Shown here: positions 17,300-26,394 of the stretch, one piece after another
How positions within the stretch are numbered: position 1 is the stretch's first letter
Layout: each line of letters starts with the position of its first letter
Source of the DNA: Skermanella stibiiresistens SB22
GTDB taxonomy: Bacteria > Pseudomonadota > Alphaproteobacteria > Azospirillales > Azospirillaceae
DNA: 57,591 nt
Assembly (NCBI RefSeq): GCF_000576635.1
Contig: NZ_AVFL01000035.1
Span: 1 to 57,591 of the forward strand
Direction: 5' to 3'
The notes under the pieces: generated by a model
Seen by the model: only the letters and a program-made list of their open reading frames with translations
Databases searched by the model: none
Told to the model about the DNA's origin: nothing
Position numbers and translations under genes: made by a program

Positions 17300-18346
17300 T
17301 CATGTCCCGCCTTTGCTGCGCTCCATGTCGAACTGGATGCGCAGCATGCGGCGAAGGAACAGGCTTTCACGCGCGAACACATCGGGAGCTGCCGGGGCCG
17401 GGGCCACCTGTCCGCTGAGCCGCGCCGCCAAGTGGTCGAGCAGGTATTCCGACAGCGCCCGCGGCAGGTCCGTGATGACGGGATCGGCGTCGATGTCGAA
17501 GACGACCGGACCGTCGGGGCCGGCGACATAGAGGACCGAGCCCCAGCCAAGCCCGGCCGCGGACAGCGCGGCACCGGAGATGACCGCCTCGGTCGTCGGC
17601 AGAGGGCCGGCGAGGGGCTGGAACAGTTCGAGCCGTTCCAGCCCCTCGTCGGTCGGCGGCGCCGATTCCAGCGTCAGCACGGTCGTGCCCGACAACACGT
17701 AGGCGCGGCGCACCGGGCCTGGGACGATCGGGGCGATCAGCACCGGTGGCTTGTCGGCTCCCATCAGGTGGGAGCGCTGCCGGTCGCGGAAGATCTGCCA
17801 CGCGCTCCGTCCGGTCACGGTGCGCCATACCGCGAGACCGCCAGCCTCGGTCAGCGCGTGGTGGAAGTCGCGGGCGACTTCGGCGTCATTGGTGCAGAGG
17901 GTCCGGGCGACCGGCACGCCGGCCTTCTCCAGGAGTTCCAGTTGGTGGTGGCGGGAGAACGCGTCGAGATGCGCCGAGGGGGTGTTGAACAGGGTGGCGG
18001 GCCCCGCCTCCAGACGGGACAACAGGCTGTAGAGGAAACTGTACCGTTGCTGGCGCCGGACATGCTCCGCCTGCCAGAGCGACCAGTCGGCCACCGGATC
18101 GGCGGCGGGGATGACGGGATCCTCGTACCGGAAGCCTTGGATGAACAGCGTGTCGAACCCATTCAGGTCGTGGCCATCCCAGTGGACACCGGTCTCGCCG
18201 AGGCTGGCGCGCGAGCCTTCGGGCAGGGTGGCGTCGAACCAGGGCACGCCCGGCCCCAAACGCTCGACCAGCTTGACGTGGAGGCGCCCGCCCAGGATGG
18301 AACCCTTGGGGGCGATCAGGCCAGTCTTGTTCGGGCCGGTCTTCAT
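17300..18346 (-). CDS. Divergent ATP-grasp-like protein
   Basis: The 348-residue protein has the general layout of ATP-grasp enzymes: LELLEKAGVPVARTL (136-150) matches the 'k..L...GvpvP.t' segment and VVFDIDADPVI (281-291) sits where the metal-binding D.N.P motif belongs. The usual ATP-binding V-K-P is replaced by AVWRTVTGRSAW (172-183). It may therefore be a weakened or altered ligase, or a non-catalytic recognition protein. Its ATG overlaps the stop of the third TolC-like gene (ATGA), so it is the last cistron of that coupled operon. It differs clearly from the ATP-grasp enzyme at 12510-13478. Confidence 0.6.
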   Translation of the reverse strand: MKTGPNKTGLIAPKGSILGGRLHVKLVERLGPGVPWFDATLPEGSRASLGETGVHWDGHDLNGFDTLFIQGFRYEDPVIPAADPVADWSLWQAEHVRRQQRYSFLYSLLSRLEAGPATLFNTPSAHLDAFSRHHQLELLEKAGVPVARTLCTNDAEVARDFHHALTEAGGLAVWRTVTGRSAWQIFRDRQRSHLMGADKPPVLIAPIVPGPVRRAYVLSGTTVLTLESAPPTDEGLERLELFQPLAGPLPTTEAVISGAALSAAGLGWGSVLYVAGPDGPVVFDIDADPVITDLPRALSEYLLDHLAARLSGQVAPAPAAPDVFARESLFLRRMLRIQFDMERSKGGT

Positions 18347-20361
18347 GGTTTGGCATCCGTTCTGGTGTCCGCGCCCGATCGGGCCGCGACGGGTTTGAAG
18401 AAACTCAAGTGACCAGCGTCGGCCAGCAACCCGATCCGGGCGCGGTCGAACTGGCTGGCGGCGGTCCGTTGCGCCAGCGCGCCGGCGATGATCCCTTGGG
18501 CGTGGAGCAGGCCGCTTTCCGCCTGCTTGGCCTCGACCCGGGCGCCGGTCAGGCTGAGCCTCGCGCCGAGCAGCCAGCGGGTCGCCACGATCAGTTCATC
18601 TTCCGAAACCGTTCCGGTGATCGCCTGCTGGCGCTCCAGGCTGGCGACGGCGGTCGCCAGGTTCTCGACCTCGGCGGCGCCGGCCTGGGCGCGGGCACGG
18701 GACGACTGCACGGCGGCCAGCCTTTCGGTGACCTCGCGCCGGACCCTGTTGTGGAGCGCCTTGCTGGAATAGTCCTGGTCGCGCGTCCCGAGCCTCGCGA
18801 TCTCGGCTCCGGCCTCGGCCGAGCGGTTCGCCCACGGATATGTCATCGCGAGGCCGTAGCTCTGGTTCAAGCTGTCGGGGGTCGCGACGGCGGCGTGGCT
18901 CTGGAGCGGATCGGCGTAACCGTAGGTCGTCCCGGCCTGGCTCCCGGTGGCGCTGGCGGAAAACCTGATATCCGGCCTCGCCTTGTTCCGGGCCAAGGCT
19001 TCGCTGATGCCCCGGATCGTCCGATTGAGGTCATCCACCTTGAAGTCCGGCCGGTTTTCCTCGGCGGTCCGGACGGCGTCGTCGAGCGTGATCGGACCGA
19101 CCCGCGCCAGATCCTCGGCGTAGTCGACCGGCAGGTAGATGGCGTCGGCCCCGATCAGCGCGGGATCGCCGATCAGCGACGATAGCGTCTGCGATACCGC
19201 GATGTAATCGTTGAGCGCCTGCTCGACGCGGACTTCGGCCTTGACGGCCTCCGCGTCGATCCGGGCCTTCCGCAGCCGGGTTGTCTGGTTGAGGGCGTAG
19301 AGCCGATCCATCCGCTCCTTCTGTTTCCGGATCAGGTCGCGGTTCCCGACGGTGGTCTCCAGCGACTCCAGCCCGCGCACGGTGTCGAACCAAGCCGTGT
19401 CGACCTCCAGCAGGATGGCGTTGAGGATGACCTGGAGATCCCAGTCCGCCCGCTCCGCCACCGCCGCCGCGGCGCGCGCGCTGGCGTTCTTTTCATTGTC
19501 CAGCCCGAAGTCCTTGGTGAAGGGCAAGGGCATGTTGAGGCTGCCGGTCAGGTTGGTGCTCCACATCCCATCCTGCCAGTAGTATCCGTCCCGGTAATAG
19601 ACCTCGCGCTGGGCGGTCCGGTCGGTGATCGAGAGGGTTCCGCCCCACGGCAACTCCTGGGTGACCTGGAGCGTGTAGTTCAAGCTCTCGTTGGGGGCGC
19701 CGAACTGCCGTCCCGGTGTCGCCTCCACCTCTAGTTCTATCAGTTCGCCGCCCTTCACCGGCCTCAACCGCATGTCCATCACCTGGGCTTGCTCCGTCTT
19801 CTCGGTCGGAGGCAGGTTCTTGAAGGGCGAGTTGATGTTGAATCCATCGGCGTTGACGGCCTTGGTGATCGCCTTGCCGATCCGGGTGCGGTGCTCCGCG
19901 TCGACCCTGCCATAGCCGATGGTCAAGTCCAGCACGGGATCGAACACGGCGGACGCTTCCAGCGACAAGGCGGCCGAGCGTTCGGGTGTCGTCAATCCGA
20001 TGGTGAGGCGCAGGTTGTTGCCGAGCCCGCTCGCGATGGCGGACCGATGGTCGATCGTCTCCAATGTCCGGGTGCCGGCGATGTCGGGCCGGGTCTTGAG
20101 CAGCTCGCCGACCATGGCGACCCGTTCCAGGTCACGGGAACTCGGCAGTTCGGCGATTTGCCGGCGCACCAGTTCCGTCACGGCGGCGCCATGCCGCTGG
20201 ATCACGCCGGGATCGAGGGGGGCGGAGGGCCCACCGGCTGGTGGCTGGGCGGTCGCCGGCTGGCTCGGCAGGGTCAGAATCACTCCAGCCGCGGCGAACC
20301 CGATCACCAGCGCGGCTGCCGACGCGCCGATGAGCCGCCGGGCCGTCATCCGGTCTGTCAT
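18343..20361 (-). CDS. TolC-like outer-membrane factor 3
   Basis: The 672-residue exported protein has a hydrophobic signal (residues 11-39, ending near ATA) and TolC-type alpha-helical repeats. It shares motifs with the two upstream genes: MPLPFTKDFG, a VDTAWFDTVRGLESLE helix and QALNDYIAVSQTLSSLIGD. It is much longer than E. coli TolC (about 470 mature residues), the extra length lying mainly before the first helical repeat. It should form, or help form, the outer-membrane exit duct for the HlyD-type adaptor. The gene is coupled by ATGA overlaps to both neighbours. Confidence 0.82.
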   Translation of the reverse strand: MTDRMTARRLIGASAAALVIGFAAAGVILTLPSQPATAQPPAGGPSAPLDPGVIQRHGAAVTELVRRQIAELPSSRDLERVAMVGELLKTRPDIAGTRTLETIDHRSAIASGLGNNLRLTIGLTTPERSAALSLEASAVFDPVLDLTIGYGRVDAEHRTRIGKAITKAVNADGFNINSPFKNLPPTEKTEQAQVMDMRLRPVKGGELIELEVEATPGRQFGAPNESLNYTLQVTQELPWGGTLSITDRTAQREVYYRDGYYWQDGMWSTNLTGSLNMPLPFTKDFGLDNEKNASARAAAAVAERADWDLQVILNAILLEVDTAWFDTVRGLESLETTVGNRDLIRKQKERMDRLYALNQTTRLRKARIDAEAVKAEVRVEQALNDYIAVSQTLSSLIGDPALIGADAIYLPVDYAEDLARVGPITLDDAVRTAEENRPDFKVDDLNRTIRGISEALARNKARPDIRFSASATGSQAGTTYGYADPLQSHAAVATPDSLNQSYGLAMTYPWANRSAEAGAEIARLGTRDQDYSSKALHNRVRREVTERLAAVQSSRARAQAGAAEVENLATAVASLERQQAITGTVSEDELIVATRWLLGARLSLTGARVEAKQAESGLLHAQGIIAGALAQRTAASQFDRARIGLLADAGHLSFFKPVAARSGADTRTDAKP

Positions 20362-22472
20362 AGCGGCTCTCCGAACGTCGCCATGCCGCCGGTCTCGCGG
20401 AGCAGGGCGACCCTTTGGCGGTCCTCCGCCGTCTGGGCGGTGCGTTCGCCGTGGCGTTCCGCCAAGGCTCCGACGCTGGCGAGCATCCTGCTTTCCGCGA
20501 CACGCGCGTCGATCCGCGCCTGGACATGGCCGAGCCGCGCGTCCAGCAGGGTGCCCAACCGCTCGATCGTCTCATAGGCCGTCACGACACCGCCAGCTTC
20601 GAGCCGGACGGCGCGCTGGTACAGGTCCTGGGCGAGGTCGAGCCGCTTCCGGGTGTCGTCGATCCGCTGGCGGGCGCTGACCAATTGCATCCGCGCCGTC
20701 TGGTAGTCTCCCCGGATCTGGCGTTCGACCTGCCGCGCCAAATGGGTCTGCCGGGCGATGTCGTGGTCGGTCGCCGCCAGGGCCGCCTTGGCCGCCCGAT
20801 TGCCGAGTTGGTGGCGGTAGAGCGCCCCGATGCTCAGCGAGACCGTGTCGTAGCTGATCAGGTTGGACAGGGACTCGATCAAGCCGGCATAGCCGAAGAC
20901 GGCGTTGCTCTGGCCCACCTGGGCCGATCCGCTGACGGTGACGTCCGGCCGCGTTTGCGCCTCGCGCGTCTGGCGGACGCGCAGCGCCATCCGCACGGCG
21001 GTTTCCGCCCTCAAGTAGTCGGGGCTGTCCAGCACCTGGAGGGCGGCATCGGCGACCGCCGCCGCCGAGGGTGGTTCGGGTGGCTGATCCAGCGAGGCGC
21101 TGTATTCGACCGGCAGGATCAGGACATCGCCGGGCTCGTCCAGGAGGTCGCGCAGCGCCTCCGACGCGGTCAGGACATCGCCGAAGACCTGCTGCCGGGT
21201 CGCCCGCAACCGCTGCATCTGCGCCTCGACCTGGCCGCGGTTGCTTTCACTGGCGAGACCCAACTCCATCTTGCGGCGCATCCGCGCGGCGCCGTCCTCG
21301 GCGATGGCGACGGAACCGGCGGCCGCGTTGAGCCGCTGGACCGAGCCGACCAGGGTCCAGTACAGCGTCTCGACGCCGAGCAGGATCTGATTGACGGTGC
21401 CCCGCACCACGAAGTCGGCGACATCCAGGTTGATCCGCGCCACGTCGATCGCCAGCAGGTTCTCGTCGCCATCGCGGTAGTTCTTGGTGTAGGGCAACGC
21501 GTGGTCGGCGCCGATCGACGCGCGCGATGTCCACGGCCGCTTGTAGGAACCGTAAACCCTGGTCGAGGCGTCGTCGGGGTTGTTGACGTAGTAGGCGTCC
21601 TTGTAGGTCGTGACGAGACCAAGGTCGACGCTGCCGCCCCACGGCAGTTTCTGGGACACGCCCAAGGTGCCCGTGTAGGTCTTGGTCTGCCCGTTGGGGC
21701 TGGCGGCGCTCGCCTCCTTGCGGAACGGGTAATAGCCGGCGACCCGCTGCTGGTTGAACGCGATCAACGCCACCGGGGCGGTGGAGGGCAGGGTGCGGAC
21801 ATGGCACTGATCGTTGCTGTCGGGTTTGATCATCCGGCCGCTCAGGAACTTCACTTGCAGTTCCTCCGGCTGCGATAGGATGTCGGCCATCTCACCGCAT
21901 AGGAAAATGTCATCCGCCCGGTTGCCGGTCTTTATCTGCTGGCCCCGGACATATTCCTGGGTGGCCGGCTTGTACTGCATCGTGCGTTCGGTTCGCTGGA
22001 AGCTTCGCGACAGCGAACCAGTGCCCGACAGGCGGAAGACGGGGTCGAACACGGCCTCGGCCTCGACCAGCGCCCGCTCCGTCACGGCCTTGTTCAACCC
22101 GGTCCGCTTGATATCCAAGTTCCGCTGAAGCGCCGCCAGGGCGGCCTCGCGCGGCGACAGTTCACGCGTCGCCTCGGGGGCGAACAGGACGCCGGTGCTG
22201 GCGAGCGCGGCTCGGGTCGTGCCGACCACGGCGTTGACCGCGCGTTCATCCGCCAGCCGGGCGGGATCGCCGGTGAACAAACGGGCCGGCACCTCCTCCG
22301 CGCCATCGGCGGCCCCGGGGTCGTTTTGGATCGCCGTCTGGGCGGCGCTGACGCCGACCGCCACCGGCGGAAGCGCCCCGGAGCCAAGCAGGAGGGCGGC
22401 GAGCGGCAGGGCGGCGAGGCGGTGGGCGGCGAGACGGCGGGCGGCGAGGCGGTACGCGGCTGGGCATCCCAT
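20358..22472 (-). CDS. TolC-like outer-membrane factor 2
   Basis: The 704-residue TolC-family protein is paralogous to its neighbours (HALPYTKNYRDGDEN, QILLGVETLYWTLVGSVQRL, LRDLLDEPGDVLILP). The signal region is built from a short repeat (RLAARRLAAHRLAA) before a hydrophobic stretch. A long insert precedes the helical barrel and carries a Cys pair (Cys192, Cys223) that could form a disulfide. The ATG at 22472 shares one base with the upstream stop (TGATG), supporting this start over an earlier in-frame codon. It probably lies in the outer membrane as part of the same export duct. Confidence 0.82.
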   Translation of the reverse strand: MGCPAAYRLAARRLAAHRLAALPLAALLLGSGALPPVAVGVSAAQTAIQNDPGAADGAEEVPARLFTGDPARLADERAVNAVVGTTRAALASTGVLFAPEATRELSPREAALAALQRNLDIKRTGLNKAVTERALVEAEAVFDPVFRLSGTGSLSRSFQRTERTMQYKPATQEYVRGQQIKTGNRADDIFLCGEMADILSQPEELQVKFLSGRMIKPDSNDQCHVRTLPSTAPVALIAFNQQRVAGYYPFRKEASAASPNGQTKTYTGTLGVSQKLPWGGSVDLGLVTTYKDAYYVNNPDDASTRVYGSYKRPWTSRASIGADHALPYTKNYRDGDENLLAIDVARINLDVADFVVRGTVNQILLGVETLYWTLVGSVQRLNAAAGSVAIAEDGAARMRRKMELGLASESNRGQVEAQMQRLRATRQQVFGDVLTASEALRDLLDEPGDVLILPVEYSASLDQPPEPPSAAAVADAALQVLDSPDYLRAETAVRMALRVRQTREAQTRPDVTVSGSAQVGQSNAVFGYAGLIESLSNLISYDTVSLSIGALYRHQLGNRAAKAALAATDHDIARQTHLARQVERQIRGDYQTARMQLVSARQRIDDTRKRLDLAQDLYQRAVRLEAGGVVTAYETIERLGTLLDARLGHVQARIDARVAESRMLASVGALAERHGERTAQTAEDRQRVALLRETGGMATFGEPL

Positions 22473-24391
22473 CACCAGATCTCCTCTTCCAGGGTGCCCT
22501 GGGCGGCGCTGAGCCTGACCCAAGCCTTGTGCATCTCGACATTGGCGCTCGCCTCGTTGAGCCGCGCCGAGAGGATGTCCTGATAGCGGTTGACCACCTC
22601 GAACTCCGTCGCGAGACCGCGCTCCCGCTCGTCGAGGATCCGCTCGTAGGAGAAGCGCGCCAGTTCCGTGTCGCCCCTGCTGACCAGCATCACTCCCTCC
22701 GCGCCGCGCAGATCGGCCAAGGCCCGGTCGACCGAGTTGACGATCCTCTGGCGGGCCAGCCTGGCGCGGTCGAACGCGTTCCGCTCGTCGATCCGGGCAC
22801 GGTCGAGTGCGGCGCGCGCGGCCTGATTGCCGAGCGGGTAGAGGTATCGGATCCCGATGAAGATGTTGGTCTGGTCGGGTTTCCGCAGGTTCAGGAGCGC
22901 CGAGCCCGGATTGGAGAAGCCGAAGGTGGCGTCGCTCTGCGTCAATTGGGCGGTGATCACCAGATCTATGTCGGGCAGGCTCTGGTTGTCCCGGAACTCA
23001 AGCGCCAGTTTGGCGAGATCCAGGTCCCGCTGGGCCACCATGATCTCCGGGTTGCCGATCAGCGCCCTGTCATAGGCGTCGGATGGCGGGTCGGGTACCT
23101 TGGTGACGAGCAACGCCTCGGCGTCGACCGGGATCAGCACGGTGTCGGGATCCGCCGCCATCAGGGTGAGCAGGGAATTGGAGCGCAACAGGTATTGCGT
23201 CCAGGCGGCCTCCTCGCGCAGCGTGAACGCCGCCAGCTCCTGATCGATCTGACCAAGCTCATACTGGGTGAAGGTGCCGCTGCCGATCAACCGCTCCACC
23301 CGGGAGTGACGCTGATCGAGCACAAGTTTCAACTCGTTCAGGATCGTGATGTCCTGAAGGTTGCGGATCATGTCCCAGTACAGCTGTGTCGCTTCGGCGA
23401 GGGTCGCGTTGCGGGCGGCCCTCTCCGCCAGCATGGCCCGCTGGTCGGTGACGCGGGCGGCGGCGAGAGCGAAACTTTCCGGTGAACCCGCTTGTCCGAA
23501 GCCCTTGGTGTAGGGCAGGGGCATCGTCGCGGAGAGGGACGCTCCGGCGGTCCAGAACAGGCTTTCCCCCCAGCCGAAGGGGTCCTCCGCGGAGATCGGG
23601 CGGGTCAGCGCGGGCGCCTGCGCTCCCGTCTTCTGATTGTAGGTGGAACTGAACGACAGGCTGCCTTGGCCGCCGAAGGCGAAGACCTTCGACACACCGA
23701 TCGAGCCGGTGGCGCGCTTGTTGGGCGCGCCCTTGAGGCTGGCGGCCTCCAGCTTCTCGGAGTAGACCGGCACCGTGCCGCAGAGGCCTGGCCCGATGCC
23801 GCCATTGACCAGTTGGTCGTCCTCGTAGACGCAAGGGATCTTCTCGCCGTCGACCTCCTCCACGGTGTTCGTGCCGCCCTGGACGAAGTCGGGAATGCCA
23901 TCGGCGTCGTCATCGCGCGTGAGATCGGTATCGGCGGTCCGGGGGCGCCCCACCGTCTGGATGCGGTCGGCCGTCTTGCTGACGCTGAGATTGACGGAAG
24001 CGAACATGCCGATGTCGAACGCCGCGTCCTTCTGGACGATCGCGGCGCCGGTCGAGTTGACCGCCTCGCTCGCCGCGAGGAGACTGAAGTTTTCCCGGAG
24101 GATCGTGTCGGCCACGATGTCGAGCGTGACCTCGCGCGGGATCAAGCCGTCGAGCAGGCTACGGACCCCGGTGGAGGACCCCGCCGCCGCCGCGCGCACC
24201 ATGGCGACGGCGTCCAAGGGCCCGCTCCGCACCGACACTTGCCCCAGCGCTTGGGATTGAGCGGATGGCGGTGGAGCCGCCGCGATGGGGGACGGCGGCA
24301 CCGCGAGCGAGGCGAGAAATAGCAAGGCGACGGGAAGCGGGTGCAACCACCTACGAATTAGACCAATAGCTTGTACAACAAAAAATTGCAT
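22472..24391 (-). CDS. TolC-like outer-membrane factor 1
   Basis: The 639-residue TolC-family protein is first in the four-gene operon. The signal peptide covers about 1-39. An insert near 150-210 holds an acidic calcium-site-like motif, DLTRDDDADGIPDF (157-170), similar to thrombospondin type 3 repeats, and a Cys pair (Cys187, Cys204). It shares MPLPYTKGFGQAG and the helix LAEATQLYWDMIRNLQDI with the paralogues. The ATG at 24391 is preferred over an upstream TTG at 24430, though the Shine-Dalgarno is weak. The divergent neighbour is a sigma54-type activator that may control the operon. Confidence 0.82.
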   Translation of the reverse strand: MQFFVVQAIGLIRRWLHPLPVALLFLASLAVPPSPIAAAPPPSAQSQALGQVSVRSGPLDAVAMVRAAAAGSSTGVRSLLDGLIPREVTLDIVADTILRENFSLLAASEAVNSTGAAIVQKDAAFDIGMFASVNLSVSKTADRIQTVGRPRTADTDLTRDDDADGIPDFVQGGTNTVEEVDGEKIPCVYEDDQLVNGGIGPGLCGTVPVYSEKLEAASLKGAPNKRATGSIGVSKVFAFGGQGSLSFSSTYNQKTGAQAPALTRPISAEDPFGWGESLFWTAGASLSATMPLPYTKGFGQAGSPESFALAAARVTDQRAMLAERAARNATLAEATQLYWDMIRNLQDITILNELKLVLDQRHSRVERLIGSGTFTQYELGQIDQELAAFTLREEAAWTQYLLRSNSLLTLMAADPDTVLIPVDAEALLVTKVPDPPSDAYDRALIGNPEIMVAQRDLDLAKLALEFRDNQSLPDIDLVITAQLTQSDATFGFSNPGSALLNLRKPDQTNIFIGIRYLYPLGNQAARAALDRARIDERNAFDRARLARQRIVNSVDRALADLRGAEGVMLVSRGDTELARFSYERILDERERGLATEFEVVNRYQDILSARLNEASANVEMHKAWVRLSAAQGTLEEEIW

Positions 24392-24572
24392 TGGTGCCAG
24401 GTTCTCAAGCACGATGACTCTTCGCCTCAATTCATGCCACTTTCGAGGGGTACGGGCAAGCCATTGTCGGTGGACAAGTTGATTGGGTTGCTAGTAAAGC
24501 TAGCGAACCCGTGTGAGAAACCACCCCCTTGGCTCGATCGTGAATTCTTCATTCCCACTTGAGCAACCAGTT

Positions 24573-25823
24573 ATGCCAGCGGCCATGGATGACGATTATC
24601 GTCAACCAAGCCCTTATTCCGCCGGCATGTTCGCCGACAGCGGCGGTGACCACATCAATGAATGCATCGCCCGGATCGAGTCCCTGAAGTTCAAGGTGCT
24701 GGGGAATTCACGGCTGTTCGACTTCGAGCAGCAGGAGTTCATGAGTGAGCTGAACACCTTGCGGGCGGCCTATCTGCATCTGTGCACGTTGACACCGCCG
24801 GCTCCCGCCGCGATCAGCGAGCGCGTCAAGCCGGCGGTGGCGCCACGTGGCCGGGAGAACCTGGAACTGGAAGGTGTCCTCGGTTCGAACCACCAGATCG
24901 CCGCCAACCTGGATCGGATCGCCCGCATCGCTCCGTCGCGGCTGACCGTCCTGCTGGAGGGCGAGACTGGATCCGGCAAGGAGTTGTTCGCCCGGATCAT
25001 CCACTTGAACAGCAAACGCGACAAGTTCGTCGCGGTCAACTGCGGCGCGCTGCCCAGCGGCGTCATCGAGTCCGAACTGTTCGGGCATTCCAAGGGGGCC
25101 TTCACGGGCGCCACGGCGGATCGCAAGGGCCGGTTCGAGGAAGCCAACAACGGCACCATCTTCCTGGACGAGGTCGGCGAACTGGAGCCGCTGGCGCAGG
25201 TGAAGCTGCTGCGCACGCTGGACGTGGGCGAGATCCAGCGTGTCGGGTCGGACAAGGTGACGAAGGTGGACGTCCGTGTCATAGCGGCGACCAACCGCAA
25301 CCTGGAACAGATGGTCAGCGCCGGCACATTCCGCGAGGACCTGTTCTTCCGGCTGAACATCTGCCAATTGCTGATTCCGCCGCTGCGCGAGCGGCGGGAC
25401 GAGATCCAATTGCTGCTTGAGTATTTCATCCGCAAGGTCTGCGCCGACAATGGCATCCCGGTGCCGGTACTGGATGACGAGTTGAAGCGGTTCCTGGTCG
25501 AAACCTATCACTACCCCGGCAACATCCGCGAACTGCGCAATTTGGGGATGTACATCGCGCATATCTACGACGGCAAGCCGGTCCGCGTCGGCGACCTGCC
25601 ACAACGCTACACCCGAGCCCACATCGACCCCGCGCCGACCCATCCCGACGACGATCACCGCGTCGTCCGCGACCGCGCGGAACGGAGCCACCTGAGCGAA
25701 CTGCTGCTGCGGCACGGCGGCGACATCAAGGCGGTCTGCGCGGCCCTCGACTTATCGCGGGCACGCCTCTACCAACTCCTGAAAAAACACAACCTTCGGC
25801 CGGACGAGTTCCGCCAGCGCTGA
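24573..25823 (+). CDS. Sigma54-dependent activator without receiver domain
   Basis: The 416-residue bacterial enhancer-binding protein has a short N-terminal region (1-95) with no receiver, GAF or PAS signature. The AAA+ domain follows, with Walker A GETGSGKE (130-137), GAFTGA (175-180, contacts sigma54), Walker B GTIFLDE (194-200) and the R-finger region FREDLFFRLN. A C-terminal Fis-type helix-turn-helix ends the protein (GGDIKAVCAALDLSRARLYQLLKKH). It activates sigma54 RNA polymerase. Being divergent from the TolC-like operon, that operon is the likeliest target. Upstream GTG (24513) and downstream ATG (24585) starts remain possible. Confidence 0.87.
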   Translation: MPAAMDDDYRQPSPYSAGMFADSGGDHINECIARIESLKFKVLGNSRLFDFEQQEFMSELNTLRAAYLHLCTLTPPAPAAISERVKPAVAPRGRENLELEGVLGSNHQIAANLDRIARIAPSRLTVLLEGETGSGKELFARIIHLNSKRDKFVAVNCGALPSGVIESELFGHSKGAFTGATADRKGRFEEANNGTIFLDEVGELEPLAQVKLLRTLDVGEIQRVGSDKVTKVDVRVIAATNRNLEQMVSAGTFREDLFFRLNICQLLIPPLRERRDEIQLLLEYFIRKVCADNGIPVPVLDDELKRFLVETYHYPGNIRELRNLGMYIAHIYDGKPVRVGDLPQRYTRAHIDPAPTHPDDDHRVVRDRAERSHLSELLLRHGGDIKAVCAALDLSRARLYQLLKKHNLRPDEFRQR

Positions 25824-25995
25824 GGCGGTTGACGGAATCTGCTACTCTTGAAGGTGATTTCGCGGATTTCGCAGTTCGGGTAAAGTAGCGAAACCCGACA
25901 CAAACTCTTCTTTTTGTCGAATGCCGCTACGCATTACCCGACCTATAATTGAATTGATAGCGGGCACCTAATTGAGGCAAAGTTGATCCACTCGC

Positions 25996-26271
25996 TCACC
26001 TGAGGCGGCTGGCGAGATCCAGCAGGTGGGCCATCAGGGAGCCAGCTAGGCAGAGGGCGATCCAGCCCCACCATCCACCACCCAGCGCCAAGCGGAGTGC
26101 CAGCAGCAGGCACGCGCCTGACGCGAGATTTGGCAGCAGCGCCGATATCGGGCCGAGTCTGGGGCCGAGCTTGGCGTGGTGGCGCGCCAGCAGGGCCAGA
26201 CCGGCCGTCTCGACCGCCACGAACACCAGGATCAGGTCGACTATCCGGCCAGAGGTGAAAAGCTCTTCCAA
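25996..26271 (-). CDS. Small inner-membrane protein, unknown
   Basis: The 91-residue protein has about three hydrophobic segments: IVDLILVFVAVETAGLALLA, LLPNLASGACLLLALRLAL and GWIALCLAGSLMAHLLDLA. It starts from a TTG at 26271 with GGGA just upstream; no in-frame ATG is available near the N-terminus. No family is recognised. It lies downstream of the EF-G gene but behind the EF-G terminator hairpin, so it may have its own promoter. Confidence 0.55.
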   Translation of the reverse strand: MEELFTSGRIVDLILVFVAVETAGLALLARHHAKLGPRLGPISALLPNLASGACLLLALRLALGGGWWGWIALCLAGSLMAHLLDLASRLR

Positions 26272-26328
26272 AGTCCCATCCCGTGTTTGGTGCCGCCCGA
26301 GCCGAAACCAGAAGCCCGAACGGGAAAC

Positions 26329-26352
26329 GGCCCGGAAGTTTCCTTCCGGGCC
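26329..26352 (-). terminator. Terminator downstream of EF-G gene
   Basis: A perfect 10-bp GC-rich stem (26329-26338 with 26343-26352) and a four-base loop lie 43 bases beyond the EF-G stop. On the minus strand the hairpin is followed by GTTTCCCGTT, a modest T-run. Confidence 0.65.
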
Positions 26353-26394
26353 GCTCCTTCGACAGCACTCGCGAAATCGATACCGTAAGGCGCC

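Noticed and set aside
22405-22455. Short tandem repeat as a separate element
   Set aside because: It encodes the RLAA-type repeats of a signal peptide and is best treated as part of that gene.
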